This document shows positions 16,247-25,552 of a stretch of 64,000 bases of DNA, piece after piece. The notes below the pieces were generated by a model that ran no database searches, had not been told where the DNA came from, and saw only the letters and a list, made by a program, of their open reading frames with translations. Location of the stretch: contig NZ_CP108462.1 of assembly GCF_036226365.1 (NCBI RefSeq), forward strand, positions 7,906,501 to 7,970,500. The letters are read 5' to 3'. This DNA comes from Streptomyces sp. NBC_01262 (lineage in GTDB: Bacteria > Actinomycetota > Actinomycetes > Streptomycetales > Streptomycetaceae). Both the position numbers and the translations under genes were made by a program. How positions within the stretch are numbered: position 1 is the stretch's first letter; each line of letters opens with the position of its first letter.

Positions 16247-17365
16247 ATGCGCCTGCGAACCGCGGCCGCCATGGCCGCCACGACAGCGATAGGTGCCGGT
16301 GCGGCCGCCGTCGCGGCCGGCCGGTACGCATCCGACTTCGCCCTCAAGCCCTCCCGGAACGGCGCGCAGCCCGAACCCCCGCTGACCGTGCACTCCGCGG
16401 GCGACACCCATGTCACCCTCACCCGCACCCTCGCCTCCTCCCGCCCCGGCGTCTACGGCCTGTGCGGTGAAGGCGTCCACGTCACCGTCGCGGACGTCCT
16501 CGCGACCGCCCCGGACTCCGTGACCCGCAGCCTGCGCAGCGCCTCGCGAGGCGGCCCGCTCACGCCCGGCGCGGCCGTCCGGCTCACCCCGCAGGCCTAC
16601 GCCGGCGACCCGCGCGAAGCCCTCGGCCTGGACTTCGACGAGGTCCGGATCCCGGGCGAGCTCGGACCGCTGCCCGCCTGGTTCCTCCCCGGCGCCCGCG
16701 ATGTCTGGGCGATCACCGTGCACGGCCTCGGCACCACCCGTGAGCACCCCCTCGTCGTCATGGCCGCCCTGCACCGCAGGCGGCTCCCGGTCCTGAACAT
16801 CACCTACCGCAACGACGCCGGCGCCCCCCGCTCCCCGGACGGCATCGGCCACCTCGGGGACTCCGAATGGCGCGACCTGGACGCCGCCATGCGCTACGCC
16901 GTCCGGAACGGGGCCAGCCGCATACTCCTCTACGGCTGGTCCACCGGCGCCACGATGGCGCTGCGCGCCGCGGACCACTCCCCGCTGAGCGACCGCGTCA
17001 ACGGCCTGATCCTCGATTCGCCCGTCCTGGACTGGCAGACCACGCTGCGGGCGTCCGCCACGGGCCACGGCGTCCCCGGCGCGCTGCTGCCCCTGGCCGT
17101 ACGCGCCGCCGAAGGCCGCACCGGGCTGCACGCCGCCCGCCTCGCCGACTCCGCCGAGCCGGCCCGGCTGCGCGTACCCACCCTCATCTTCCACGGGCCC
17201 GACGACACCCTCGCCCCCTGGGCCCCCTCCCGCCGCCTGGCCGCGGCCCGCCCTGACCTGGTCTCCCTGCACTCCTTCCCCGGTGCTCCGCACGCCGCCA
17301 TGTGGAACCGCGACCCCCGCCGCTACGAGGAGGCGCTGCGCCGCTTCGTCATCCCGCTGGTCTGA
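16247..17365 (+). CDS. Alpha/beta hydrolase with N-terminal membrane anchor
   Basis: A 372-aa protein with an N-terminal Ala/Gly-rich hydrophobic segment (residues about 5-25), suggesting a membrane anchor or signal, followed by an alpha/beta hydrolase domain. The visible catalytic triad is Ser in LLYGWSTGATMA, Asp in HGPDDTLAPW and His in PGAPHAAMW. The ATG at 16247 follows GGAGGGG closely. Substrate unknown; dienelactone hydrolase- or peptidase-like folds are alternatives. A hairpin follows the stop. Confidence 0.85.
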   Translation: MRLRTAAAMAATTAIGAGAAAVAAGRYASDFALKPSRNGAQPEPPLTVHSAGDTHVTLTRTLASSRPGVYGLCGEGVHVTVADVLATAPDSVTRSLRSASRGGPLTPGAAVRLTPQAYAGDPREALGLDFDEVRIPGELGPLPAWFLPGARDVWAITVHGLGTTREHPLVVMAALHRRRLPVLNITYRNDAGAPRSPDGIGHLGDSEWRDLDAAMRYAVRNGASRILLYGWSTGATMALRAADHSPLSDRVNGLILDSPVLDWQTTLRASATGHGVPGALLPLAVRAAEGRTGLHAARLADSAEPARLRVPTLIFHGPDDTLAPWAPSRRLAAARPDLVSLHSFPGAPHAAMWNRDPRRYEEALRRFVIPLV

Positions 17366-17368
17366 GAC

Positions 17369-17387
17369 CCCGGGCGAAGAGCCCGGG
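17369..17387 (+). terminator. Hairpin after the alpha/beta hydrolase gene
   Basis: CCCGGGC-GAAGA-GCCCGGG, a 7-bp perfect stem starting three bases after the stop codon, without a T-run. Confidence 0.6.
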
Positions 17388-17483
17388 CAAATCGTCGCTG
17401 CTCAGCGCAAATCACGTGCCGCCGAGCCACCCCGCGGATAGGCCCGTTTGGGTTTCTGGGCGCTCACCCGCAAGACTGCTCCC

Positions 17484-18884
17484 GTGACGTCCCGTATTCC
17501 GCGAGACACTCCGCTTCGCCTCGTCCCCCGCAGGCCGTTGGCAGCCGCGCCCCGCGCGGCCGCAGCGCGCCGCTCACGTCCGCCCAGACCCCCGGAAGGG
17601 ACCCCCGCACTTCCCGAACTCGCCCGCCGGGCCCGTACCGAACTCGCCGATGCCGTGCGCCTCGCCCGCTGGGCCGATGCCGCGACCGCGATGGCGACCG
17701 CCATCGCCCGCCCCGGCGCCGGCGGCATACTGCGGGATGCCGACATCCAGCGGGCCGCCGCCGTTCTGCGGCTGACGGACCGGCAGGTGCGTGCCGCCTG
17801 GGACCGCGCGCGCCTGGCCGGGCTGATCGAGCTGCACAAGGGTGCCGCCCGCCCCGGCTGGCGGCTGCGGGCCTGGGACCGGGACGACACCGCCGTGCTG
17901 CGCGGCTGGGTCGCCCTGTTCGACGCGTGGTCCCTCGCCCACCCCGCGGACCAGAACCCGGCGTACGAGGGCTGCGACCCCTCCCTGGTCGCGGAAGTGG
18001 TCGAGGCCGCTCCTCAGCTGCTCTCCCTTCTCCATCTGTCATCCGGTCCGGTGGCGGTCGCCGCGCTGCTTGACCTGCTGCGCCAGCGGGTGGCCGAGCT
18101 GCGTGAGGAACGCCACGAGCCGCCCGCCGACGGCACCGGCGGCAGCCGCGACGAGCTCTCGCTGCTCCTGGACTGGACCCTCGACGCCCTCGCCCGGGTC
18201 GGCGCCCTGCGCCCGCGCGACCCGGAGCGCGCCGACGAGGTGACGATCACCGCGCTCGGCAGCTGGGCGGTGTGGGTCAAGCTGGAGCAGATCTGCGTGG
18301 CCGCACAGGGCCCGGCCGGCAACATCGAGCAGTCCGCCGAGGAGATGCTCAAGGCCTGCGTCGGCCTCACTCCGGGGCCCGCCCGCACCGAGCACCAGGC
18401 CTGGCTGGCCGCCCGCCCGGTCGACCGGGCCGTCGCCGAGCTGCTGGACGTCGCCCGTGGCGACGACGCCCTGCTGCGCGGCCTGGCCTTCGAGGCCCTG
18501 CGCTCGGTCGGAGCCCCCGCCGAGCCCGCCGTCCGGGCCGTCACCGGCGAGGCGTCACTGCGCCCCTACGCCCTGCTCTGGATCGCCGAGCAGGAGGGCG
18601 GCGACCCCGACGCCATCGACGAACTGCTCACCCGTGAGGAGGCCACCTGGCTCTGGGTGGACACCGCCGCGGCCGTCGCCGAGCACGGCGAGAGCCACCT
18701 GCTGGTCAGTCACCTCGACGCCGCTCTGCAGGGCTCCGTCTCCCGCCTCCTCGCCGAGCTCACCGCGATCGGCCACCCCCGCACCGTCCAGGTGCTGGTC
18801 GCGCTCGCCGCCGCCCACCCCGACCCGGCCCTGGCCAAGGCGATGCGCCGCGCCGCCTTCCAGGTCCACACGGGCGGCGAGTGA
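17484..18884 (+). CDS. Conserved hypothetical, winged-helix-like N-terminus
   Basis: A 466-aa protein that I do not recognise by name. After an Arg/Pro/Ala-rich disordered N-terminus (about 1-50), residues 70-130 resemble a winged helix (LRLTDRQVRAAWDRARLAGL, then IELHKGAARPGWRLRAW). The rest is alpha-helical, Leu/Ala-rich, HEAT- or TPR-like (about 150-460). No enzyme motif, signal peptide or membrane segment is visible. The GTG at 17484 is preferred; a TTG 36 nt upstream is possible. Its stop is 12 nt from the convergent VOC gene stop. A DNA-binding or scaffold role is inference only. Confidence 0.75.
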   Translation: MTSRIPRDTPLRLVPRRPLAAAPRAAAARRSRPPRPPEGTPALPELARRARTELADAVRLARWADAATAMATAIARPGAGGILRDADIQRAAAVLRLTDRQVRAAWDRARLAGLIELHKGAARPGWRLRAWDRDDTAVLRGWVALFDAWSLAHPADQNPAYEGCDPSLVAEVVEAAPQLLSLLHLSSGPVAVAALLDLLRQRVAELREERHEPPADGTGGSRDELSLLLDWTLDALARVGALRPRDPERADEVTITALGSWAVWVKLEQICVAAQGPAGNIEQSAEEMLKACVGLTPGPARTEHQAWLAARPVDRAVAELLDVARGDDALLRGLAFEALRSVGAPAEPAVRAVTGEASLRPYALLWIAEQEGGDPDAIDELLTREEATWLWVDTAAAVAEHGESHLLVSHLDAALQGSVSRLLAELTAIGHPRTVQVLVALAAAHPDPALAKAMRRAAFQVHTGGE

Positions 18885-18896
18885 CGCCGCGCGGGA

Positions 18897-19325
18897 TCAC
18901 CCGGGTATCCGGGGCCGGTACGTGCCGAAGCTCCAGATGTTGCCCTCGGGGTCGCGGGCCGAATAGTCCCGCGACCCGACCCCCTCTTCTGATGAGTAGG
19001 GCTGATCACTGAGCGGCATCACGACCTCCGCGCCCGCCGCCACCGCCCGCGCGTGGTGGGCGTCGGCGTCCTCCACCACCACGTACACCGACACCGGCCC
19101 CAGGTCCTTGGCGATCCGCCCGAACGCACTGTCGTTCTGCGCGCTGCCCAGCATCACCATGCCGTTGCCGTAAGCGAGTTCGGCATGGTGGATCACACCG
19201 TCCCCGCCCTCGTACAGCGCGACCTCGGTGAAGCCGAACGCGTCCTTGAGAAAGGCGACGGCGGCCTTCGCGTCCCGGTACCGCAGCGTCGGGCAGATGG
19301 TGGGCGTGGCTCCGTTGCCTGCCAT
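18897..19325 (-). CDS. VOC (glyoxalase/bleomycin-resistance) superfamily protein
   Basis: A 142-aa single-domain protein of the vicinal-oxygen-chelate fold. It contains CPTLRYRDAKAAVAFLKDAF (about 13-32), a central VYVVVEDADAHHARAVAAGA and a C-terminal YSARDPEGNIWSFGTY, the PhnB-like pattern. Metal ligands and substrate are not certain. The ATG at 19323-19325 has GGGGAGAG upstream. Convergent with the preceding hypothetical gene. Confidence 0.87.
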   Translation of the reverse strand: MAGNGATPTICPTLRYRDAKAAVAFLKDAFGFTEVALYEGGDGVIHHAELAYGNGMVMLGSAQNDSAFGRIAKDLGPVSVYVVVEDADAHHARAVAAGAEVVMPLSDQPYSSEEGVGSRDYSARDPEGNIWSFGTYRPRIPG

Positions 19326-19468
19326 GGCGATCACTCTCCCCTTTGATGTGACCTGGATCTCAGTCTGGCAGGGGGGTCTGACAATCGCCCCTGACGGGCC
19401 CCCGCGGGGCTCGTCCCGCGCGTTAACGCCTGGCAATCCGCTGGACCGCTCCCGGTAGACTGGCTTGC

Positions 19469-19492
19469 ATGGCAGTTCTCCTCGCGCAATAG
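19469..19492 (+). promoter_or_regulatory. Candidate 7-codon leader ORF upstream of the ABC-F gene
   Basis: ATG GCA GTT CTC CTC GCG CAA TAG encodes MAVLLAQ. A TAGACT -10-like hexamer at 19456-19461 would place the transcription start at or next to the ATG, so the leader peptide could be leaderless. GACGGC at 19492-19497 region can pair with GCCGTC at 19526-19531 just before the ABC-F ribosome binding site. This layout resembles ribosome-mediated attenuation seen with antibiotic-resistance ABC-F genes; that parallel is inference. Confidence 0.4.
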
Positions 19493-19554
19493 ACGGCGTC
19501 GCAACACTCATCCACCGTCCCGACTGCCGTCCGCCACGCCTTGGAGTCTTTCCC

Positions 19555-21150
<1,596 letters not shown>

Positions 21151-21153
<3 letters not shown>

Positions 21154-21472
21154 TCCACCGGCTGACCCGTCGGCTGATCCACCCGCTGATCCACTCGGGT
21201 GGATCAACTTCTGGATCTTTCGGCCGACGGGTGATCCTTCATCTGTGTGAGTCCGTCTCATCACCCCCCGGCGACGCCCGGGGAGTGGCGACTCTCCGTG
21301 TCGATCAGCGGCATCACATGCGGAAACCCCTTACCGACCATGGTGACCTGCCCTTTCTCGGCGACCATCGGGACGCGTCCGGCAGAAGCGTGCACGGGGC
21401 ACCATTCCCGCCGGAAATGTTGTCGGACGGACCTTGCCGAATGGGTGGCCAGGAAGCGCCCAAGGGGTGATC
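21151..21472. repeat. GATC-rich tandem repeat and nested hairpin between the ABC-F gene and gbn
   Basis: The 357-nt gap between the ABC-F stop and the gbn start holds no gene. It begins with four imperfect 12-nt units of the type TGATCCACCGGC (21151-21198). An inner hairpin TGATCCAC-TCGG-GTGGATCA (21187-21206) is nested in an outer 10-bp stem, ACCCGTCGGC at 21165-21174 with GCCGACGGGT at 21223-21232. GATC occurs at 21152, 21176, 21188, 21202, 21214, 21233, 21303 and 21469. The hairpins can terminate the ABC-F transcript; the GATC sites may bind Gbn. Confidence 0.8.
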
Positions 21473-21510
21473 ATGAGAGTCCGAAGCGCACTTCCCTGGA
21501 GGAGGCACGG

Positions 21511-21732
21511 GTGGCCGAGACTCTGAAGAAGGGCAGCCGGGTGACCGGCGCCGCGCGCGAAAAGCTCGCGGCAGACCTGAAGAAGAAATACGACGGCGGT
21601 GCGAGCATCCGGGCACTGGCCGAAGAGACCGGCCGTTCCTACGGCTTCGTACACCGGATGCTCAGCGAATCCGGCGTGACCCTGCGTGGTCGCGGTGGAG
21701 CGACACGGGGCAAGAAGGTCCCCGCGTCCTGA
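21511..21732 (+). CDS. gbn: Gbn-like nucleoid-associated HTH protein
   Basis: A 73-aa basic protein with one helix-turn-helix (residues about 25-55: YDGGASIRALAEETGRSYGF then VHRMLSESGVTLR) and a basic tail ending GGATRGKKVPAS. This matches the small Streptomyces nucleoid-associated protein SCO1839/Gbn, described as binding GATC-containing sites and influencing development. The GTG at 21511 has GGAGGAGG 6-7 nt upstream; longer in-frame starts are unsupported. Its upstream region is unusually rich in GATC, consistent with autoregulation, which is inference. Confidence 0.88.
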   Translation: MAETLKKGSRVTGAAREKLAADLKKKYDGGASIRALAEETGRSYGFVHRMLSESGVTLRGRGGATRGKKVPAS

Positions 21733-21875
21733 CGTCCAGCATGTATCGATGGGTGTCGGCGCACCTCTCCGGGCTCTTGTCCGTGGATCTCCGTTGGTGC
21801 CACCCGGTCGCATTACCGACCGACCGGGTGGTTACTCTTCGGTAATCGAATCCGCGGTTCGCTCGGAGGTGCCCG

Positions 21876-22667
21876 ATGTCCGACCCCACTGTGCTGCTCG
21901 ACCGTGACGGAGTACGGCTGACGTCGGAAGACGCCGTAGCCACAGTCACACTGAGCAACCCGGGCAAGCGGAACGCCCAGTCGCCCGCCATGTGGCGGGC
22001 GTTGGCCGAGGCAGGCCGGCAGTTGTCGGGCAGTGTCCGGGTGGTCGTGCTGCGCGCGGAAGGCGTGTCCTTCTCCGCCGGACTCGACCGGCAGATGTTC
22101 ACCCCCGAAGGAATCGACGGTGAACCGTCACTCATCGACCTCGCACGCGCTTCCGAGGCCGAACTCGACGCCACCATCGCCTCCTACCAGGAGGCCTTCA
22201 CCTGGTGGCGGCGTCATGACGTCATCACCATCGCCGCCGTCCAGGGTTATGCGATCGGGGCGGGCTTCCAGCTCGCCCTCGCCTGCGATCTGCGCGTCGT
22301 CGCCGACGACGTGCAGTTCGCCATGCGCGAGACCAGCCTCGGGCTCGTCCCCGACCTCACCGGCACCAAGCCCCTCCTCGACCTGGTCGGCTACGGCCGT
22401 GCCCTCGAAATCTGCGCCACCGGCCGCTTCGTCGGCGCCGAGGAGGCCTACCGCATCGGCCTCGCCAACCTCGTCGTCCCCGCAGCCGAGCTCGACGCCG
22501 CCGTCAAGGACCTCGCAGCCCCGCTCCTGGCCGCCCCGCGCGACGCCGTGATCGAGACCAAGGCCCTGCTGCGCGGCGCCGGCACGCGCGACTACGACCA
22601 GCAGCGCGCCGCCGAGCGCGCCGCGCAGGCCCGGCGGCTGAGGGACCTGGCGGGTGTCGCGGAGTAG
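21876..22667 (+). CDS. Enoyl-CoA hydratase/isomerase family protein
   Basis: A 263-aa crotonase-fold protein acting on acyl-CoA thioesters. The oxyanion-hole segments are FSAGLDRQMF and AVQGYAIGAGFQLALACDLR, and the acidic catalytic region reads MRETSLGLVPDLTGT. The C-terminal region (ATGRFVGAEEAYRIGLANLV) is typical. The ATG at 21876 has CGGAGGTG upstream. Hydratase versus isomerase or other crotonase activity cannot be resolved. It stands alone between gbn and the convergent envelope-protein gene. Confidence 0.9.
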   Translation: MSDPTVLLDRDGVRLTSEDAVATVTLSNPGKRNAQSPAMWRALAEAGRQLSGSVRVVVLRAEGVSFSAGLDRQMFTPEGIDGEPSLIDLARASEAELDATIASYQEAFTWWRRHDVITIAAVQGYAIGAGFQLALACDLRVVADDVQFAMRETSLGLVPDLTGTKPLLDLVGYGRALEICATGRFVGAEEAYRIGLANLVVPAAELDAAVKDLAAPLLAAPRDAVIETKALLRGAGTRDYDQQRAAERAAQARRLRDLAGVAE

Positions 22668-22678
22668 GCCGCCTGGGA

Positions 22679-23263
22679 CTACTCCACATCGGTGACGAGC
22701 ACGGCCATCGGTGCGGCCACCGCCCGCACCGCCCGCGCCACGTCCAGCACCCGGTGCCCGGCCAGCACGGCGATCTGCGTGTACGCCTCCGAGCCCGCCC
22801 CGCCCAGCCGCGCGCTCACCCGGGCGCCGGGTACCGGGCCGGGCTCACCCTCCGGCAGGGCAGCCACCGGTTCCGCCGGCCTTGGTTCCGGCGCCCCCGG
22901 TTCCGGCGGCACCAGGGCATCGTCGATCAGCCCGGTGACGGTGAGGTCGACGGCGGCGATCCGCAGGCCCAGGCCGTCGTTGGCGGCCTCCCACAGCACA
23001 TCGCGCAGCCGCTGGGCGGTGAGCGGCAGCGGCTGCTCGGGGGCGGCCTCGAACGCCGCATGCGCATGCAGCGCACCGGATTCGTCGGTGCCCATGCGCA
23101 GCGAGCCCAGCCGTACGTCTGCGAGCTGCGCCGCCGCGGCGCGCAGCGCGGCCGCAGCGGCCTGCTCGGTGATCCACACACCCTCGGCGGGCTCGCCGAG
23201 CGGCAGCAGGCGGCCAAGGGCGACCTGCGCACGTACGGCTTCGGCCAAACGCTCTGACGTCAT
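22679..23263 (-). CDS. Conserved hypothetical next to the Asp23 cluster
   Basis: A 194-aa protein without signal peptide, membrane segment or catalytic motif. Residues 1-100 are Ala/Leu-rich and helical, then there is a Pro/Glu-rich linker (about 118-145) and a C-terminal block ARVSARLGGAGSEAYTQIAV. The ATG at 23261-23263 is chosen because AAGGAGGAA stands 6-7 nt upstream; a GTG 21 nt further upstream would put that ribosome binding site inside the coding region. It is divergent from the Asp23 gene with a 58-nt gap. Repeated 'modest-length' beta/alpha patterning may relate it to Asp23 proteins, but this is uncertain. Confidence 0.78.
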   Translation of the reverse strand: MTSERLAEAVRAQVALGRLLPLGEPAEGVWITEQAAAAALRAAAAQLADVRLGSLRMGTDESGALHAHAAFEAAPEQPLPLTAQRLRDVLWEAANDGLGLRIAAVDLTVTGLIDDALVPPEPGAPEPRPAEPVAALPEGEPGPVPGARVSARLGGAGSEAYTQIAVLAGHRVLDVARAVRAVAAPMAVLVTDVE

Positions 23264-23321
23264 CGCGGCTTCCTCCTTCGGCACCTAGTGTGGGCCACGG
23301 AGCGGAAGGGGATGACTCGCG

Positions 23322-23810
23322 ATGAGCGACACAGAGCCTGCCGGCAACGGCAAGACCCTGGAACAGGGCACCAGCCCGGGCACGGGCCCGGGCGCGGCGG
23401 GACGGCGCGCCCCGCTGGGTGCCCCGGCCACCCGGGGACGCACCACCATCGCGGACGGCGTCGTCGAGAAGATCGCCGGGCTCGCCGCCCGCGACGTGGT
23501 GGGCGTGCATGCCCTCGGCACTGGCCTGTCCCGCACCTTCGGCGCCGTACGGGACCGGGTGCCCGGCGGGAAGTCGCAGACACGCGGGGTCAAGGCGGAG
23601 GTCGGCGAGGTGCAGACAGCGCTCGATCTGGACATCGTCGTGGAATACGGCGTGTCGATCGTGGAAGTGGCGCATGGGGTGCGGGAGAACGTGATCGCGG
23701 CGGTCGAGCGGATGACCGGCCTTGAGGTCGTCGAGGTGAACATCGCCGTCGGTGATGTGAAGCTGCCCGATGACGACGATGACGAAGAACCTGAGCAGAG
23801 GGTCCAGTGA
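23322..23810 (+). CDS. Asp23/Gls24 family envelope stress protein (large copy)
   Basis: A 162-aa protein of the Asp23/Gls24 family. A Gly/Thr-rich N-terminus precedes the domain (about 42-150) with TTIADGVVEKIAGLAARDVV, GVHALGTGLSRTFGAV and DLDIVVEYGVSIVEVAHGVR, followed by a very acidic tail of consecutive Asp residues. In Firmicutes Asp23 is tethered to the membrane by AmaP; an AmaP gene is five genes down. The ATG at 23322 follows GGAAGGGG. The stop overlaps the start of the next gene (TGATG). Confidence 0.9.
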   Translation: MSDTEPAGNGKTLEQGTSPGTGPGAAGRRAPLGAPATRGRTTIADGVVEKIAGLAARDVVGVHALGTGLSRTFGAVRDRVPGGKSQTRGVKAEVGEVQTALDLDIVVEYGVSIVEVAHGVRENVIAAVERMTGLEVVEVNIAVGDVKLPDDDDDEEPEQRVQ

Positions 23811-23992
23811 TGAGCAATTCCGTGGTGGGCCTGATCGCGGGCATGGCACTCGGCTTCGCCGGGTACTTCGGCGGATTCGCCGCCTTCCTGCTCGTCGCGG
23901 CGCTCGGTGCGGTCGGATTCGTCGCGGGGAGGCTGCTCGACGGCGACATGGAGCTGGGCGACTTCTTCCGCGGCCGCGACCGCCGCCGGTGA
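23810..23992 (+). CDS. 60-aa small membrane protein in the Asp23 cluster
   Basis: A 60-aa protein with two closely spaced hydrophobic segments (about 4-20 and 22-40) ending in a charged MELGDFFRGRDRRR tail, an YtxH/DUF2273-like pattern. DUF2273 proteins are common partners of Asp23 proteins in Gram-positives, so a membrane anchor role fits. The ATG at 23810 overlaps the previous stop; GAGGG is upstream. Confidence 0.85.
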   Translation: MSNSVVGLIAGMALGFAGYFGGFAAFLLVAALGAVGFVAGRLLDGDMELGDFFRGRDRRR

Positions 23993-24002
23993 GCGACCGA
24001 AA

Positions 24003-24368
24003 GTGACCGTCCCCGTGCCCGTACCCCCCGCCGAGCGAGGCTCGCTGCGCATCGCGGACCGCGTCGTCGCCAAGATCGCGGCCCGCGCCGCGCGTGACGC
24101 GCTGGCCGACGCGCCCCAGGCCGAGCACGTGCCGATCGGCACCAGGCCGAACGCCTCGGTCGCGCTGCGGCGCGGGAGCGCGTACGTACGGCTGTCGGTC
24201 GAGCTGGGCTACCCCAACGACATCGGGGCGGTGGCCCGTTCCGTACGCCTCCATGTCGCCGATCGCGTGCGGGCGTTGACCGGGATGGAGGTGCCCGACG
24301 TGGCCGTGGAGGTGGAGCGGCTGCACTCGCCCGCGACGCATTCCGACGACGAGGGGAGAGTCCGGTGA
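24003..24368 (+). CDS. Asp23/Gls24 family protein (short copy)
   Basis: A 121-aa second Asp23-type protein (SLRIADRVVAKIAARAARDA, then YVRLSVELGYPNDIGAVARS and VRLHVADRVRALTGMEVPDV). It lacks the long N-terminus of its paralogue. The GTG at 24003 has GGTGAG about 10 nt upstream; longer in-frame readings overlap the preceding gene in another frame. Its stop overlaps the next start as GTGA. Confidence 0.85.
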   Translation: MTVPVPVPPAERGSLRIADRVVAKIAARAARDALADAPQAEHVPIGTRPNASVALRRGSAYVRLSVELGYPNDIGAVARSVRLHVADRVRALTGMEVPDVAVEVERLHSPATHSDDEGRVR

Positions 24369-24967
24369 GCGAGGCGGAAGCCGTCCCCGGGTCCGAAGTC
24401 GCCCAGATTCCCGAGGCCCCCCAGGCGCGGCGCTTCTGGTCGGCCCGCCGGATCCCGGCCGGGGTCACCGCGCTGGTGGTGCTCGGCGCGGCGGGGCTGC
24501 TGCTCTACGACGTCGCGGCGGTGCGCGCGGGCCGCCCCGGCATGGGCTGGCGCCGCACCCTCGCCGACGAACTGGCCCATCGCCCGCTGGACGACGTCTG
24601 GGTCGTCACGGGCGCCGCCGTAGCCTGCGCGCTCGGCCTGTGGCTGATCCTGCTCGCCCTCACCCCGGGGCTGCGTGCCGTGCTGCCCATGCGCCGGGAC
24701 ACCACCCCCACCGCCCTGCGGGCCGGCCTCGACCGGCACGCCGCCGAACTCGCCCTGCGCGACCGGGCGATGGAGATCTCCGGCGTCCGGTCCGCGCGGG
24801 TCACCGTCAGCCGCCGCCGGGCCCGGGTCCGCGCCGAGGTCAGCTTCCGCGACACCGACGTCGTACGCGCCGAGCTCGACGTGGCCCTCGCCGACGGGAT
24901 CGGCCAGCTGTGCCTGGCCCGCCCGCCGGCGCTCTCGCTGTCCCTGCGCCGAATGACGGGAGGCTGA
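24365..24967 (+). CDS. DUF6286-like membrane protein
   Basis: A 200-aa protein with two membrane segments (about 33-53 and 78-100) and a C-terminal soluble region (about 125-195) patterned like the alkaline-shock family: AMEISGVRSARVTVSRRRAR, EVSFRDTDVV. The GTG start overlaps the previous stop by 4 nt, so it belongs to the Asp23 operon. The name reflects the family I believe this is; function unknown. Confidence 0.8.
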   Translation: MSEAEAVPGSEVAQIPEAPQARRFWSARRIPAGVTALVVLGAAGLLLYDVAAVRAGRPGMGWRRTLADELAHRPLDDVWVVTGAAVACALGLWLILLALTPGLRAVLPMRRDTTPTALRAGLDRHAAELALRDRAMEISGVRSARVTVSRRRARVRAEVSFRDTDVVRAELDVALADGIGQLCLARPPALSLSLRRMTGG

Positions 24968-24973
24968 GACGGC

Positions 24974-25531
24974 ATGCGCATGCGTCGTACGACCGTCAAC
25001 CGGCTGCTGCTCGGGCTCATCGGGCTCGTCCTGCTCGCCGTCGGCCTGGCCGTGCTGGCCCGGGGGCTCGACGTGCCGCGCCACGTACTGCTCACCGCGG
25101 GCACGCGGCGCCGCTACCGGGACGAGGACTGGTGGTGGCCCACCGTCATCGGGGTTCTGGGAGTGGTGGTCGTCGGTGCCCTGTGGTGGCTGCTGGCGCA
25201 GCTGCGCGACCGCCGGCTCCGCCAGATCCACATCGACAGCGGCGACGGGCAGGGCGCGGTGCTGCGCGGCCGCGCCCTGGAGGAGATCATCGCCGCCGAA
25301 GCCGAGCGCCTGCCCGGCGTCGCCCGCGCCCACACCGCCCTGTCCGGCAGGCCCGGCACCCCCGCCGCGAGCCTGCTCCTGGCCCTCGCTCCGCACGCTG
25401 ATCCCGGAGCACTCCTCACCGACCTCGACACCGCCGTCCTCGCCCGTGCCCGCGCCACCGCCGCCCTCGACCTCCTGCCGGTGGAAGCCCGTCTGCGCGC
25501 GATGAGCCATCGCGCCGCGCGCGTGAGCTGA
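24974..25531 (+). CDS. amaP: Alkaline shock response membrane anchor protein AmaP
   Basis: A 185-aa protein with two membrane helices (about 10-28 and 55-75) and a C-terminal domain (about 90-180) containing ALEEIIAAEAERLPGVARAH and LPVEARLRAMSHRAA, the AmaP pattern. AmaP tethers Asp23 at the membrane in Staphylococcus. It is the last gene of the operon; the ATG at 24974 follows GGGAGGC. Its stop lies 21 nt from the convergent GH15 stop. Confidence 0.85.
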   Translation: MRMRRTTVNRLLLGLIGLVLLAVGLAVLARGLDVPRHVLLTAGTRRRYRDEDWWWPTVIGVLGVVVVGALWWLLAQLRDRRLRQIHIDSGDGQGAVLRGRALEEIIAAEAERLPGVARAHTALSGRPGTPAASLLLALAPHADPGALLTDLDTAVLARARATAALDLLPVEARLRAMSHRAARVS

Positions 25532-25552
25532 CCGTCCGGCCGGCGCATAGGC

